The notes: generated by a model from the letters alone, not told the origin. 64,000 nucleotides of DNA from Streptomyces sp. NBC_00582 (GCF_036345155.1 NZ_CP107772.1:2604001-2668000), one strand, 5' to 3'. Numbered from the stretch's first letter, positions 25,430-34,559 are shown. Made by a program: numbers and translations.

Positions 25430-26070
25430 CAGCCGGTCCCTCGCTCCTCCGTCCAGGACAGACTTTTCTCCCTGGATGTCGTTCCCCCTCCAAGATCTGC
25501 ACGAACGCGACCCATGATCAGAATCATCAGCCTTTACGCTCGCTTTAAGTTGGAATATTGGTGCTTATTGCCCACCTGCTATGCCAGGCGGCGCCGAGAG
25601 GGGATCGGGCGACTGGGTGGTCCACTACGAAAGGAGCGGGAGACATCGCGCGACGGCGTACCTACTTCCGGTGTTACCAGGTGAGTACCTCCGCCTTCGA
25701 CTGCTTGGCACTACTTGCCTATTCGACTCCCGCTCGAAGCAACACGTCTCCATTCATCAACGGCACGACGGCACGGAATCCCGGTCCCGGCCCGGTACAA
25801 GACAGCGGTGCGCGATTTTTGACGATCAACCCCAAGGACGAGTGAACCTGCCCCAGGCAACGATTGCTCCGTTCCCTGACTGCCATGCGATCAGGACCCG
25901 CAGCACTGAGACCGCCGAGGTTTGCCAACTGCTGCGCAAGCGGCTGCGGCTCCACGAGGAGCAGCACTTGCCATACCCCGTGCCACTCCTGGGTCGTCTC
26001 CGCGAGAGTGCACCGGTCGCGGTAGACCGTCGCGTCTCCTCGCAGGATTGAGCCCTCTCACAGCCGCCGA
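25430..26070. other. Low-coding stretch without a confident gene
   Basis: Locally AT-richer than its surroundings (around 25515-25580). Two overlapping plus-strand frames (25558-25845 and 25581-26051) exist but have poor third-position G+C and no recognised motif. I see nothing I can support. Confidence 0.4.
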
Positions 26071-26100
26071 AGCCAGGGCGTCTCGCAAGACGCCCTGGCT
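26071..26100. terminator. Perfect 13-bp hairpin
   Basis: AGCCAGGGCGTCT and its exact complement are separated by a 4-nt loop (CGCA). A strong intrinsic terminator-like hairpin without a U-run, as is usual in Streptomyces. Confidence 0.7.
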
Positions 26101-26287
26101 CCCCGGCCAGGATCCGGGTTGCGGGCAGCATCCGGCAGCGAGCGGCTTGTAGCGATACCACCCGCCCACCAGACCAGCAAAGGAATGCGGCCGCGTGATA
26201 AAGAGGCAGAGGTCCTCCGTGGTAACGCGTGAAAGGCTGACGACCATCGTCTCCGGGCATGCCGCGGTGGGCGGTCCAATGCTGCGG

Positions 26288-26440
26288 GCATCTCCAAAGG
26301 CGTTGAGATTTGCAAGGGTGAAGGATACGGCCTGGTTGGTCGAGAGAGCGCCGGGCCGCATGCTGCACATCGGCCATAACACGTGCGTCGTCTCCGTGGC
26401 CTTGCTTCGGGTGCTCGAGAGAGAAGGAACCGAGTGCAAC
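26288..26440 (+). pseudogene. Decayed excisionase-like HTH gene (scar A)
   Basis: In frame the sequence reads ALRFARVKDTAWLVERAPGR, then MLHIGHN and VALLRVLEREGTE. This follows the pattern of small Xis-type HTH proteins (helix, turn at ARxxAW/Y, wing, LLRVLE end) but with key positions changed. Related copies are at 7932, 37108 and 41845. A hairpin and an IS110-end-like octamer follow. Confidence 0.5.
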
Positions 26441-26474
26441 GGCGCTCACGGCGGCCACGGAAACCCACCTACTC

Positions 26475-26508
26475 AGAAGCCCCGCCGGACCGCATCTGCG
26501 GGGCTTCT
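26475..26508 (+). terminator. Terminator hairpin after HTH scar A
   Basis: AGAAGCCCCGC and GCGGGGCTTCT form an 11-bp perfect stem around CGGACCGCATCT. A related hairpin follows scar B at 37296-37329 and degenerate versions follow the other two copies. The octamer GCCCCTAT, identical to the direct repeats at the ends of the IS110 copies, occurs 12 nt further on (26521-26528). Confidence 0.75.
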
Positions 26509-26559
26509 CGTCGCACTGACGCCCCTATACGTACTGGTGACCGGGGTTCAGGTCTGACG

Positions 26560-26870
26560 GGCGACGGCTCGGGCCGCAGGCGGCGCCCCTTGAGTGCCGG
26601 AAGCTCCGCCTTCAGGTCGGGGGAACCGGGCCACCAGGCATCGGCGATCAGAGCGTCCGCGGCGTCGTAATCCCCAGGACACTCCTCGCCGACGCCCGGC
26701 GGGCTGATGGGGAGCGGCGGGCTGGACGGAACACGAGGAACACGTCCCACAGCCAAGGAGCGCTGGGCCAGGACACGCCAGCCGTCGTGCGTGAGACCGG
26801 TCCGGTGGCCGGCATGCGACGTGCCCCAGCGCCCTCGGCCTTCTCCCGCCGGTGTCGACAGCCGCTCCAC
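26560..26870 (-). pseudogene. Remnant with a DUF5994-like Trp-Trp-Pro motif
   Basis: Minus-strand frame containing ADAWWPGSPDLKAELPAL, which copies the DUF5994 signature GAWWPRSRDLxxELPAL of the neighbouring genes. An upstream part reads TGLTHDGWRVLAQ, similar in style to the TLTHQGIRQ end of the 31015 protein. The frame runs into the terminator hairpin at 26475-26508 and has no proper end, so it looks like a recombined leftover of a DUF5994 module. Confidence 0.4.
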
Positions 26871-26905
26871 GGAATGCGGCGTCGCCTCCGCAACCGCCCC
26901 GGCGT

Positions 26906-26919
26906 GTGCGGAGTACGGT
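26906..26919 (+). promoter_or_regulatory. 14-mer shared upstream of DUF5994 genes
   Basis: GTGCGGAGTACGGT lies 107 bp before the start of the DUF5994 gene at 27026. The same 14 bases occur on the minus strand at 30813-30800 ahead of the DUF5994 gene starting at 30732, and the core GCGGAGTA occurs at 32200-32193 ahead of the one starting at 32085. Probably a common promoter or operator element (inference). Confidence 0.45.
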
Positions 26920-27025
26920 TGACAACACCGAGGGCATTTCGCACACCGGCTTCCACGCCGGGTCGTGCTCGGCGAGAGATGAAACCCGGGTCGCCGCGAA
27001 GGCGGCCCGGAGACGGGTCCGCATC

Positions 27026-27607
27026 ATGTCGGCGACCTTGCACCAACCCCTGCCGCACCACGAGCCCGCCGCCGCCCCGGCCGCGCGTCTCGCGCTGAAG
27101 ACCGACGGCACGTCGCGCGGCCTCCTGGACGGAGCCTGGTGGCCCCGCTCCCGGGACCTGCCGAGCGAGCTGCCCGCACTGACCGACGTGCTGGACCCCC
27201 TGTGGGGCCGCATCACCCGCATCGCCGTCAACCCGAAGTACTGGCCGGTCATCCCGCACGACATCCCCGTGGGCGGTCACGTCGTCAAGGTCGGCTGGTT
27301 CACGCCGGAGATCGACCCGCACAAGCTGCTGCTGCTCTCCTACGGCACCGGCCGCTGGGATCTGCTGGTCATCCCACCCGAGACCGGGGCGGAGTCGGCG
27401 GCCCACCTGATGGCGGCCGCGTCCGACTACGACGGTCCGCCGCTGACCGCAAGCGCTCTCATCGCCGCGGACGAGACCCGGCGTGCCGTCTCCGCTGCCG
27501 ACCGGCCGCTCGAACCGGACGAGCCAGGGAAGTACGAGAGCGGCCCCTCCTCTGCGGCCGATCCGGCACAGACCGGTCGCGTCAGTCGCCTGATCATCGG
27601 CATGTGA
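27026..27607 (+). CDS. DUF5994 family protein (copy 1)
   Basis: 193 residues from ATG 27026. Core signature GLLDGAWWPRSRDLPSELPA, then WGRITRIAVNPKYWP, HVVKVGWFTPEIDPHKLLLL and LLVIPPETGAESAAHLMAAA. Cytoplasmic, no signal or membrane segment. Function of the family is unknown to me. A small membrane protein gene follows 3 bp after the stop and a slipin gene after that, all on the same strand, so it heads an operon. The paralogue at 31549 is likewise followed by a related membrane protein gene. Confidence 0.85.
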   Translation: MSATLHQPLPHHEPAAAPAARLALKTDGTSRGLLDGAWWPRSRDLPSELPALTDVLDPLWGRITRIAVNPKYWPVIPHDIPVGGHVVKVGWFTPEIDPHKLLLLSYGTGRWDLLVIPPETGAESAAHLMAAASDYDGPPLTASALIAADETRRAVSAADRPLEPDEPGKYESGPSSAADPAQTGRVSRLIIGM

Positions 27608-27610
27608 GAC

Positions 27611-27934
27611 ATGAGCACCTTTTTGACGACCAGCGTCTTCCTGGTCCTCATCGCAACGGCGGCGTCCGTGATCCACCGGCTCGACTTCGAGCACGCGGAA
27701 AGGATCGCCGCGCACCGGTACAGTCGCGCGCTGCCCGGCGGCCCGCGCCGCAGCACCGATACGGCACAACCCCCTGCGACCAGCACCGTCCAGGTCGCCG
27801 GCCGTCGGCGCGGTTCGTACCGACGGGTTTCGGCGCTGTCTCACGAACCGACGCAGGCCCATGCAGAGGTCTCGACCCGCGGGTCCCCGCCCCAGGTGGT
27901 CCTCGTCCCGAGGAGCAGCACATGCAAGTCGTGA
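27611..27934 (+). CDS. Small single-span membrane protein paired with DUF5994
   Basis: 107 residues. N-terminal span STFLTTSVFLVLIATAASVI, then IHRLDFEHAERIAAHRYSRA-LPGG, which matches IHQLNGQHDERIAAFHYSDV-LPG in the protein at 31015-31542. The remaining half is low-complexity Ser/Arg/Pro sequence. Start ATG 27611 lies 3 bp after the DUF5994 stop, and the end overlaps the slipin start by 13 bp, so the three genes are co-translated. Role unknown. Confidence 0.65.
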   Translation: MSTFLTTSVFLVLIATAASVIHRLDFEHAERIAAHRYSRALPGGPRRSTDTAQPPATSTVQVAGRRRGSYRRVSALSHEPTQAHAEVSTRGSPPQVVLVPRSSTCKS

Positions 27935-28785
27935 TCGTTCTCATCGTCGTGATCGGCCTCCTGGCCGTCCTGGCTCTCGCCCTGTCCGTGAAGGTCGTCA
28001 AGCAGTACGAGAGGGGAGTGCTGTTCCGCTTCGGCCGACTCGTCGGAACACGCTCCCCAGGACTGCGGTTCATCATCCCGTTCGTCGACACCCTGCACCG
28101 GGTGTCGCTGCGGGTCGTCACCATGCCGATCCAGTCCCAGGGCATCATCACCCGGGACAACGTGAGCGTCGACGTGTCGGCGGTCGCCTACTTCCGCGTC
28201 GTCGACGCCGTGAAGTCGGTCGTCGCCGTCGAGAACGTCAACGCGGCGATCAACCAGATCGCCCAGACCACCCTGCGGAAGGTCGTCGGCCGGCACACAC
28301 TCGACGAGACGCTGTCGGAGACGGACCGTATCAACCTGGACATCCGCCAGATCCTCGACGTCACCACCGTCGACTGGGGTGTGCAGGTCACCCTGGTCGA
28401 GCTCAAGGACATCCAACTGCCCGACACCATGAAGCGCGCCATGGCCCGCCAGGCCGAGGCCGAGCGGGAGAAGCGAGCGAAGATCATCAACGCGGAGGGC
28501 GAGTCCCTGGCCGCAGCCGCGCTCGGCGACGCCTCGGACACCATGATGGCCCACCCCCTGGCGCTCCAACTGCGCAATCTCCAGAGCCTGGTGGAGATCG
28601 GTGTCGACCAGAACACCACCGTCGTCTTCCCGGCCCCCCTCATGAGCACGATCGGCGAGCTCGGCTCCTTCCTCGCCCGGGAAACCGCTGCCGCCGCACC
28701 CGCCGCGGCAGCACCACTGGCCGGCAACGGCCGCACCGACAAGCCTCTCAGTCCGGCCGGCACCGCGCCCGGCACCACAGCATGA
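27922..28785 (+). CDS. Slipin (SPFH/Band 7 membrane protein)
   Basis: 287 residues from ATG 27922 with AGGAG at 27911-27915. One N-terminal membrane span (VVIVLIVVIGLLAVLALALS), then the Band 7 domain: QYERGVLFRFGRLVG, GLRFIIPFVDTLHRVSLR, QSQGIITRDNVSVDVSAVAY, and TLDETLSETDRINLDIRQIL. A helical region rich in Ala/Glu (MARQAEAEREKRAKIINAEG) and an Ala/Pro tail follow. Slipins scaffold membrane microdomains. The usual NfeD partner protease is not adjacent; here the partners are DUF5994 and a small membrane protein. Confidence 0.92.
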   Translation: MQVVIVLIVVIGLLAVLALALSVKVVKQYERGVLFRFGRLVGTRSPGLRFIIPFVDTLHRVSLRVVTMPIQSQGIITRDNVSVDVSAVAYFRVVDAVKSVVAVENVNAAINQIAQTTLRKVVGRHTLDETLSETDRINLDIRQILDVTTVDWGVQVTLVELKDIQLPDTMKRAMARQAEAEREKRAKIINAEGESLAAAALGDASDTMMAHPLALQLRNLQSLVEIGVDQNTTVVFPAPLMSTIGELGSFLARETAAAAPAAAAPLAGNGRTDKPLSPAGTAPGTTA

Positions 28786-28938
28786 CCCGACTCCGGCCCG
28801 CACCAACACCGCGTACCGCGGTGGTGGTGCGGCCGAGCGATCCGTGCCACCAGAGCGGACTCGCGGCCGACGCCAGTCGCGCGCGTCCTCCGGGTATCGG
28901 CTGATGATGGGACTACGGCCGAACACGCGGAGCTGATC

Positions 28939-30205
28939 ATGACGGGTTGGCGGGTCAGGGACTACACCCAGGACGATCTCGAAGCGCTGATCCGCGTCGA
29001 CTTGGAAAGCGGCACGACCGAGGTGCCGCCGCTCTTCCCTCTCTCGGACGCCGTGACGGCTCTCCAGGCCCGCCACCCGGCTGTGGTGGCCACGGCCGAC
29101 GACGTGCTGATCGGCGCCGCGGTGAGCAGGGTGGAGGGCGAACGGGCATGGATCCTGCGCATCTGCATGGCGCCCGGCTGGCGGCAACGCGGGCTCGGCA
29201 GTGCCCTGGTCACCGCCCTTGAGCAACGGCTCTTCGCCGCCGGCGTCCGAGCGGTGCACGCCGCCCTGCCCGAGGGCGAGACCGGTGCCACCGCCTGCGC
29301 AACTGCGACTTCGGCGCCCGCCCCGGGCTGGTCTTCTTCGAAAAGCGCGGGCCGGTGACCCCGCAGTCGGCCGGCACACTGTCCTCGCTCGGCGCGGAGC
29401 TGCCACCGGGGGGACTGTGGCAGAAGGTCGCGGGCATGCAACGGGAGAAGCGGCTCATCGAGCGACGCCTGGTCCTGCCACTGGCCCATCCCGAACTGGC
29501 CGCCCAGCACGGAGTGGAACTGCCACGGGCGGTGATGCTGTTCGGCCCGCCCGGGACCGGCAAGAGCACGTTCGCGCACGCGATCGCCAGCCGCCTGGGA
29601 TGGCCCTTCCTCGAACTGTTCCCCGCCCGTCTGGCCGCCGAGTACGGCCTGGCGACCGGGCTGAACCGGCGCTTCGACGAGATCGCCCGGCTCGACCACG
29701 TCCTCGTCTTCATCGACGAGGTCGAGGAGATCGCCGGCCAACGCGGCGGCGCGGACGCGACCGCTGTGGGCGTCGTCAACGAACTGCTCAAGGCGATCGT
29801 CCGGTTCCGTAGCCAGGACGGGCGGCTGCTCGTCTGTGCCACGAACAACGTGACCACGCTCGACTCCGCGTTCCTGCGGCACGGCCGCTTCGACTACGTG
29901 CTGCCGATCGGCCCTCCCGACCACACCGCCAGGACCGCACTGTGGGAGAGCTACCTGGCCCGAGCGGGGGCGCAGGCCGACAGCGCGGCACTCGCGGCCG
30001 CCAGCGAGGGGTTCACCCCCGCCGACATCGCCCACGCGGCGCGAACCGTCTCCCAGGCCAGTTCGAGCGCACCTTCGACACCGGAACCCGGACCACCCCC
30101 ACCACCGACGACTATCTGGACACGATCCGCGACACCAAGCCCACGGTCAGCGCCGCCATGGCTCAGGAATTCGCCCAGCAGACCGAGAAGTTCGCTCGCA
30201 TCTAG
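28939..30205 (+). pseudogene. GNAT acetyltransferase-AAA ATPase fusion, broken by two single-base shifts
   Basis: The first frame (28939 to about 29285) is a GNAT domain: WILRICMAPGWRQRGLGSAL with the acetyl-CoA loop. At about 29285 the correct continuation (RLRNCDFGARPGLVFFEKRG) is one base out of frame and leads straight into an AAA ATPase: LFGPPGTGKSTFAHAIASRL (Walker A), VLVFIDEVEEIAG (Walker B), CATNN (sensor 1) and HGRFDYVLPIG. At about 30055 a second one-base shift is needed for the end, QFERTFDTGTRTTPTTDDYL to KFARI (stop 30205). Both shifts have the sign of a lost base. If these are sequencing errors, the gene encodes one protein of about 420 residues; as written, only separate GNAT and AAA pieces can be made. 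Confidence 0.75.
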
Positions 30206-30243
30206 CGTCCAGGCCGACGGGGAGTCGATCCGCGACGGACGTG

Positions 30244-30732
30244 TCAGGCCGGCGTAGGCGGCGTGTCGCTGCCCGTTTCGATGAGGATCTGCCTGGCCTC
30301 GGTGACGCTGTCGGCCCGTACGGCCCTGGCCATCGCGGCGCGTGCCGCGTCGGGCGACGTGTCCGGAGGGACCAGCATCAAGGAGAAGTGGTCCCGGTCG
30401 CCCCGGGTGACGAGGACGGTGTCGTCACCGACCGGGAAGGAGTCGATGTGGACGACTCGGCCGTCGACCATCACCCGGGTCGGCAATCCGTCCCAGGCGC
30501 TGCCGTCCAGACCGACACGGGTGATGGGCCCGAGATGCTCGGTCAACGCGGAGATCAGCGAGGGGAGCTCGGCAGCTATGTCCCGGGACCGCGGCCACCA
30601 TGCGCCGTCCAGGATTCCCTCGCGCGCGTGCGTCGTCTCCAGCCGCAGCAGGGCCGTCCCCGGTCTCACGGACCGGTGAACGGCGTCCGGCAGAAGCCGG
30701 GGGAGATGATCGGACGTGTCCGAGTCGGCCAT
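30244..30732 (-). CDS. DUF5994 family protein (copy 2)
   Basis: 162 residues; ATG 30732. Signature GILDGAWWPRSRDIAAELPS, then LGPITRVGLDGSAWD, VHIDSFPVGDDTVLVTRGDR and LMLVPPDTSPDAARAAMARA. Shares the 14-mer GTGCGGAGTACGGT upstream (30813-30800) with copy 1. Convergent with the GNAT-AAA gene. Function unknown. Confidence 0.83.
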   Translation of the reverse strand: MADSDTSDHLPRLLPDAVHRSVRPGTALLRLETTHAREGILDGAWWPRSRDIAAELPSLISALTEHLGPITRVGLDGSAWDGLPTRVMVDGRVVHIDSFPVGDDTVLVTRGDRDHFSLMLVPPDTSPDAARAAMARAVRADSVTEARQILIETGSDTPPTPA

Positions 30733-30799
30733 GATGCCCGCCCGTCGTAAAGGCCAGTGCGACCGCAGAGCATGCGACCGCGTACGACCCTGCTCGCTC

Positions 30800-30813
30800 A
30801 CCGTACTCCGCAC
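30800..30813 (-). promoter_or_regulatory. 14-mer shared upstream of DUF5994 genes
   Basis: On the minus strand GTGCGGAGTACGGT, identical to 26906-26919, lies 67 bp before the start of the DUF5994 gene at 30732. Confidence 0.45.
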
Positions 30814-30864
30814 GACGCTCGCGCGAGCACCTCACCGCACGGCACGTTTACGGAAACAGGCAAC

Positions 30865-30890
30865 GGCTCCGGCGTATACCCGCCGGAGCC
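30865..30890. terminator. Perfect 10-bp hairpin after the 31015 gene
   Basis: GGCTCCGGCG-TATACC-CGCCGGAGCC. Lies downstream of the minus-strand pair ending at 31015 and upstream of DUF5994 copy 2, so it probably ends the former transcript. No other gene is visible in 30733-31014. Confidence 0.75.
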
Positions 30891-31014
30891 GCCCTTCCGG
30901 GTCATTGCACGTGAGCGTGCGCCGACCCGCTTTCCACGTTGCGCCAAAGGGATTAATCCGACATGAACAAGCCTTGTGGAGGTTCGCTTCGGTCCGAGAA
31001 GCCGACACGGCGGC

Positions 31015-31542
31015 TCAGCCACGCCCTTCCTCTTCCGTCTCCATCTGCCGGATCCCCTGGTGCGTCAGCGTGATCATCGCGGGCGTGTTGCCCCTCCCCC
31101 AGTCCACGACGACCCAGCCTTCGCCCGCCAGGTACATGCAGGCAGCGGCCATGTCCTGCTCAGGGATGCCGAGGTCGGTGCGGAGCTTCGCCCCATCGAC
31201 GCCCAGGAGGCGATTGCCCTCGGCGGCTTGGTATAGAGCCTGCATGATCCTCTCGCGGTACGTCTTCCGGTCTCGCAATATCGCCATGACGCGCCTTCCT
31301 CTGCTGCCCACGGTCGGGCCGAAGTCGATGTCATCCGCGGCCGCCGTCGCGGTGGGGCGCGTCGGAACGCTCGCGTCTACCGTCGACCGACGGTGCCTCC
31401 GGGGCCGACGCCCGATCCCCGGCAGAACATCGCTGTAGTGGAAGGCAGCGATCCGTTCGTCGTGCTGACCGTTGAGCTGGTGGATCAGAACGACTCCGAC
31501 GGCGATCAGGACGAGCAGCACGGCCACGGCGATGACAAGCAT
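31015..31542 (-). CDS. Membrane-anchored protein with a winged-helix-like C-terminus, paired with DUF5994
   Basis: 175 residues from ATG 31542. N-terminal span LVIAVAVLLVLIAVGVVLIH, then QLNGQHDERIAAFHYSDVLP, homologous to the protein at 27611. The C-terminal 85 residues (KTYRERIMQALYQAAEGNRL, LRTDLGIPEQDMAAACMYL, GEGWVVVDW, ITLTHQGIRQME) look like a winged-helix domain. It begins 6 bp after the DUF5994 stop at 31549, with its GGAGG site inside that gene. Role unknown; the paralogue at 27611 lacks the C-terminal domain. Confidence 0.75.
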   Translation of the reverse strand: MLVIAVAVLLVLIAVGVVLIHQLNGQHDERIAAFHYSDVLPGIGRRPRRHRRSTVDASVPTRPTATAAADDIDFGPTVGSRGRRVMAILRDRKTYRERIMQALYQAAEGNRLLGVDGAKLRTDLGIPEQDMAAACMYLAGEGWVVVDWGRGNTPAMITLTHQGIRQMETEEEGRG

Positions 31543-31548
31543 CGGATC

Positions 31549-32085
31549 TCACCTCCGCCGACCGCCGGGCGAAGGCCCCGCCGAGCCGATGGTCCGGGGC
31601 AGGGACGACGGCCGACCTGCCCCGCCGTCGGTCTCCCAGGCTTCTTCCCTGCTTCGGGCATCGATCCTGTCAGCTGCTTGCTGCCGGGCCGGGGCATCGA
31701 TGCCGTCGCCGGCCATCAGCTGCGCGGCGGCTTCCGCACCGGTTTCCGGCGGAATCACCAGCACGTCCCGGCGGCCGCCAGCGGAGAAGAGAGTGAGTCT
31801 GTGCGGATCCTGATCCTCGGTGGACCAGTCCACCTGCACGGTGCGCCCGGCGTCGGACACCCAGTGCGGCAGGACGGGCCAGTAGGCCGGGTGCACGGTG
31901 ACACCCGTGATACGACCCCAGAGATCGCCCAGTGCGGCCGTCAGGGTGGGCAGCTCACGGGTGAGGGCACGGGAGCGAGGCCACCACATGCCGTCCAGCC
32001 CGCCCGGCGCGGGTCTCAGGGACAGCCGGGCCGCCGGCGGCGGCGTGCGCCTGCTCGATGTCGTACGGTCAATGGTCACGGCCAT
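31549..32085 (-). CDS. DUF5994 family protein (copy 3)
   Basis: 178 residues from ATG 32085 (MAVTIDRTTSSRR). Signature GLDGMWWPRSRALTRELPTL, WGRITGVTVHPAYWPVLPHW, VQVDWSTEDQDPHRLTLFSA and LVIPPETGAEAAAQLMAG. The last 40 residues are a Ser/Arg/Gly-rich tail. Closest in layout to copy 1, including the membrane protein gene directly downstream. The motif GCGGAGTA lies at 32200-32193 in its leader. Confidence 0.83.
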   Translation of the reverse strand: MAVTIDRTTSSRRTPPPAARLSLRPAPGGLDGMWWPRSRALTRELPTLTAALGDLWGRITGVTVHPAYWPVLPHWVSDAGRTVQVDWSTEDQDPHRLTLFSAGGRRDVLVIPPETGAEAAAQLMAGDGIDAPARQQAADRIDARSREEAWETDGGAGRPSSLPRTIGSAGPSPGGRRR

Positions 32086-32273
32086 GGCGCGGACCTGTCC
32101 CCGGGCTCGTGGGTGCGGCCCGGCGCTGTCGATCACCGGAAACGGCACCCGCAGCGGAGCCGGTGCGCGAAAAACTCCCGGTGTCTTCACACTACTCCGC
32201 TCACCGGCCCGAAAAGCGCGGGTGACCAGGTAGTTTCCTGCCTTCGGGACCTGGTCGCCGGTGCCGATGCCGG

Positions 32274-33251
32274 TCAGAGCCAGTCCTTGCGCTTGAACGT
32301 CAGATACAGCAATGCGGACAGGAGCACGATGACGGCGGCGGAGGTGATGAATCCCGACTCGCGGCCGAAACCGGGATAGGGGAGATTCTGGCCGTAGTAG
32401 CCGGTGATCGCGGTGGGAACGGCGATGATCGCGGCCCAGCTCGTCACCTTCTTCATGATCAGGTTCATGCTGTTGGCCTGGACCGAGAGGTTCGTCTCCA
32501 TGACCGAGGCCACCAGGTCCCGCAGTGATTCCGTCCACTCGGTAGCGCGCAGCACGTGGTCGTAGACGTCCTGGTAGTACGGGACGAGAGGGTCGGTGAT
32601 CAGGTGCAGGCCGGGGCGCATGAGCCCGTTGACCACCTCGCGCATCGGAAGCACGACGCGGCGCAGCTGGACGAGCGACTTACGCAGTGCGAAGACCCGG
32701 CGCTGCACGGCTTCGATCTCGCGGCGCCCGGCCGCGAAGAGCAGGCCCTCCAGCTCCTCGATGCTGTCGTCCAGTTGCCGGACGCCGGCGAAGTGTCCGT
32801 CCACGAGATGGTCGAGCAGGCCGTGCAGCAGGAATCCGACGCCGTGGCCGGCCAGGTCCGGGCTCTCGTCCCAGCGGGCGACGACGTCCTCGATGTCGAG
32901 GCCGTCGTCCTTGCGGACGGTGATCATGGCCTGACTGGTGAGGAATACGGCGATCTCGCTGTACGTCAGCTGCGCACCGTCCGGGCTGACGGTCACGGCA
33001 TAGGCGCTGAGGAACTCGTGGGTGCGATAGCGGTCGAGTTTCGGCCGCTGTCCACGCTGGGCGGCATCCTCCAGAGCCAGTTCGTGGATGCCGAACTCCT
33101 GACCGAGCATGGTGAGTTCAGCGGCTCCGGGCCGGTGCAGGTCCAGCCACAGGACCGACGCCGGATCAGCGAGATGCGCAGGGACGTCACCGACGGGAAA
33201 GTCCTCCAGGACCAGAGTGCCGTCGTGATACAGCCGGGTACGCGTCACCAT
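32274..33251 (-). CDS. corA: CorA-family Mg2+/Co2+ transporter
   Basis: 325 residues from ATG 33251. The large N-terminal cytoplasmic alpha/beta domain is followed by long helices (residues 150-260) and two C-terminal membrane spans (about 270-290 and 300-318). The pore signature is YYGQN, a variant of the usual YGMN. A basic RKDWL tail closes the protein, as in other CorA proteins. It is a single gene; neighbours do not suggest a special role. Confidence 0.92.
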   Translation of the reverse strand: MVTRTRLYHDGTLVLEDFPVGDVPAHLADPASVLWLDLHRPGAAELTMLGQEFGIHELALEDAAQRGQRPKLDRYRTHEFLSAYAVTVSPDGAQLTYSEIAVFLTSQAMITVRKDDGLDIEDVVARWDESPDLAGHGVGFLLHGLLDHLVDGHFAGVRQLDDSIEELEGLLFAAGRREIEAVQRRVFALRKSLVQLRRVVLPMREVVNGLMRPGLHLITDPLVPYYQDVYDHVLRATEWTESLRDLVASVMETNLSVQANSMNLIMKKVTSWAAIIAVPTAITGYYGQNLPYPGFGRESGFITSAAVIVLLSALLYLTFKRKDWL

Positions 33252-33506
33252 GGCCCGAGGCTAGTGTCTTATATCCCTTCCATGCCGCTTCACCCCGATT
33301 GCCAGCGCGGCAGGTTCATCGACAGCGGCCGCCCTCCGGGGAGGATCTCACGACGTCAAAGCCCGGCGACATCCGCAGGCTCCGGCCGACGAGCACCAGG
33401 GTGCCGGTCCGAAGGCAGGAATGCGGGTACCCGGCTACGGCATCGCATCCGGCGTGCACCGCCCGACCGGATGCGGCCCGTCAGCCAGGAAGGACACGCC
33501 GACGGC

Positions 33507-34559
33507 ATGACCGCGCACACCCCTCCCCGTCGCCCGCCTCCCCCCGCAGGCGGCAGTGATTTCGCCCGCCTGTCCAAGAAGATCGCCGAGGCCGGCCTGA
33601 TGAACCGGCGCCCCGGCTACTACACCGTCCGGTCCATCGCCGTGGCCGTCGCCTACGCCGGGGGCTGGAGCGCGTTCGTCGTCATCGGCGCCGGCTGGTG
33701 GACCCTGGCGCTCGCCGCGTTCCTCGCCATGATGTTCGGCCAGGTGGCTCTGCTCGCCCACGACGTCGCGCACGGCCAGGTCTTCCGCCGGCGCCGGCCC
33801 AGCGAGACGGCAGGCCGCATCGCAGGGGCCGCGATCGGGATGGGCTACGGATGGTGGCAGGACAAACACACCCGCCACCACGCCAACCCCAACCACGAGG
33901 ACCTCGACCCCGACATCGCCCCCGACCTGCTCGTGTGGTCCCAGGACCAGGCCCGCGCCGCGACCGGACTGCCGAGGCTCCTCGGCCGCTGGCAGGCGTT
34001 CCTCTTCTTTCCCCTGCTCCTGCTCGAAGGGGTCAACCTTCATGTCTCCAGCGCGCGGGCACTGGGCAACCGCGCCCTGAAGAACCGCGCCCTGGACGGC
34101 ACGCTGCTCTACGGCCACATCGCCGCCTACCTGACCGCAGTGTTCCTCATTCTCCCGCCCGGCATGGCGATCGCGTTCCTGGCCGTCCACCAGTGCCTGT
34201 TCGGCCTGTACCTCGGTTGTCTGTTCGCCCCCAACCACAAGGGCATGCCGATCCTGACCGGCAACGACCGCCCCGACTTCCTGCGCCGCCAGGTCCTCAC
34301 CGCACGCAACGTACGCGGCAGCTGGTTCACCGACCTCGCCCTGGGCGGCCTGAACCACCAGATCGAACACCACCTGTTCCCCAGCATGCCCAGCCCGCAC
34401 CTGCGCAGGGCCCGGCCCCTCGTCCGCCGCTACTGCCAGGACCTCGGAGTCGACTATCTGGAAACCGGACTGATCGCCTCCTACCGGCAAGCACTCGCCA
34501 GTCTCCACCGAGCAGGAGCCCCACTGCGGCGAGCCCGTATCGGCAGCGCCCCAGCATGA
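33507..34559 (+). CDS. Membrane fatty acid desaturase
   Basis: 350 residues from ATG 33507, with AGGAAGGA about 14 nt upstream. Di-iron histidine boxes HDVAHG (near residue 83), HTRHHA (near 119) and QIEHHLFP (near 288), plus four to six hydrophobic spans. The last box with Gln in front is typical of acyl-lipid front-end/delta-type desaturases. Introduces a double bond into membrane acyl chains using O2 and ferredoxin. Proximity to the slipin and CorA genes hints at membrane stress adaptation (inference). Confidence 0.92.
   Translation: MTAHTPPRRPPPPAGGSDFARLSKKIAEAGLMNRRPGYYTVRSIAVAVAYAGGWSAFVVIGAGWWTLALAAFLAMMFGQVALLAHDVAHGQVFRRRRPSETAGRIAGAAIGMGYGWWQDKHTRHHANPNHEDLDPDIAPDLLVWSQDQARAATGLPRLLGRWQAFLFFPLLLLEGVNLHVSSARALGNRALKNRALDGTLLYGHIAAYLTAVFLILPPGMAIAFLAVHQCLFGLYLGCLFAPNHKGMPILTGNDRPDFLRRQVLTARNVRGSWFTDLALGGLNHQIEHHLFPSMPSPHLRRARPLVRRYCQDLGVDYLETGLIASYRQALASLHRAGAPLRRARIGSAPA

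Noticed and set aside
27841..29406. 521-codon minus-strand frame
   Set aside because: Antisense of the slipin and GNAT genes.
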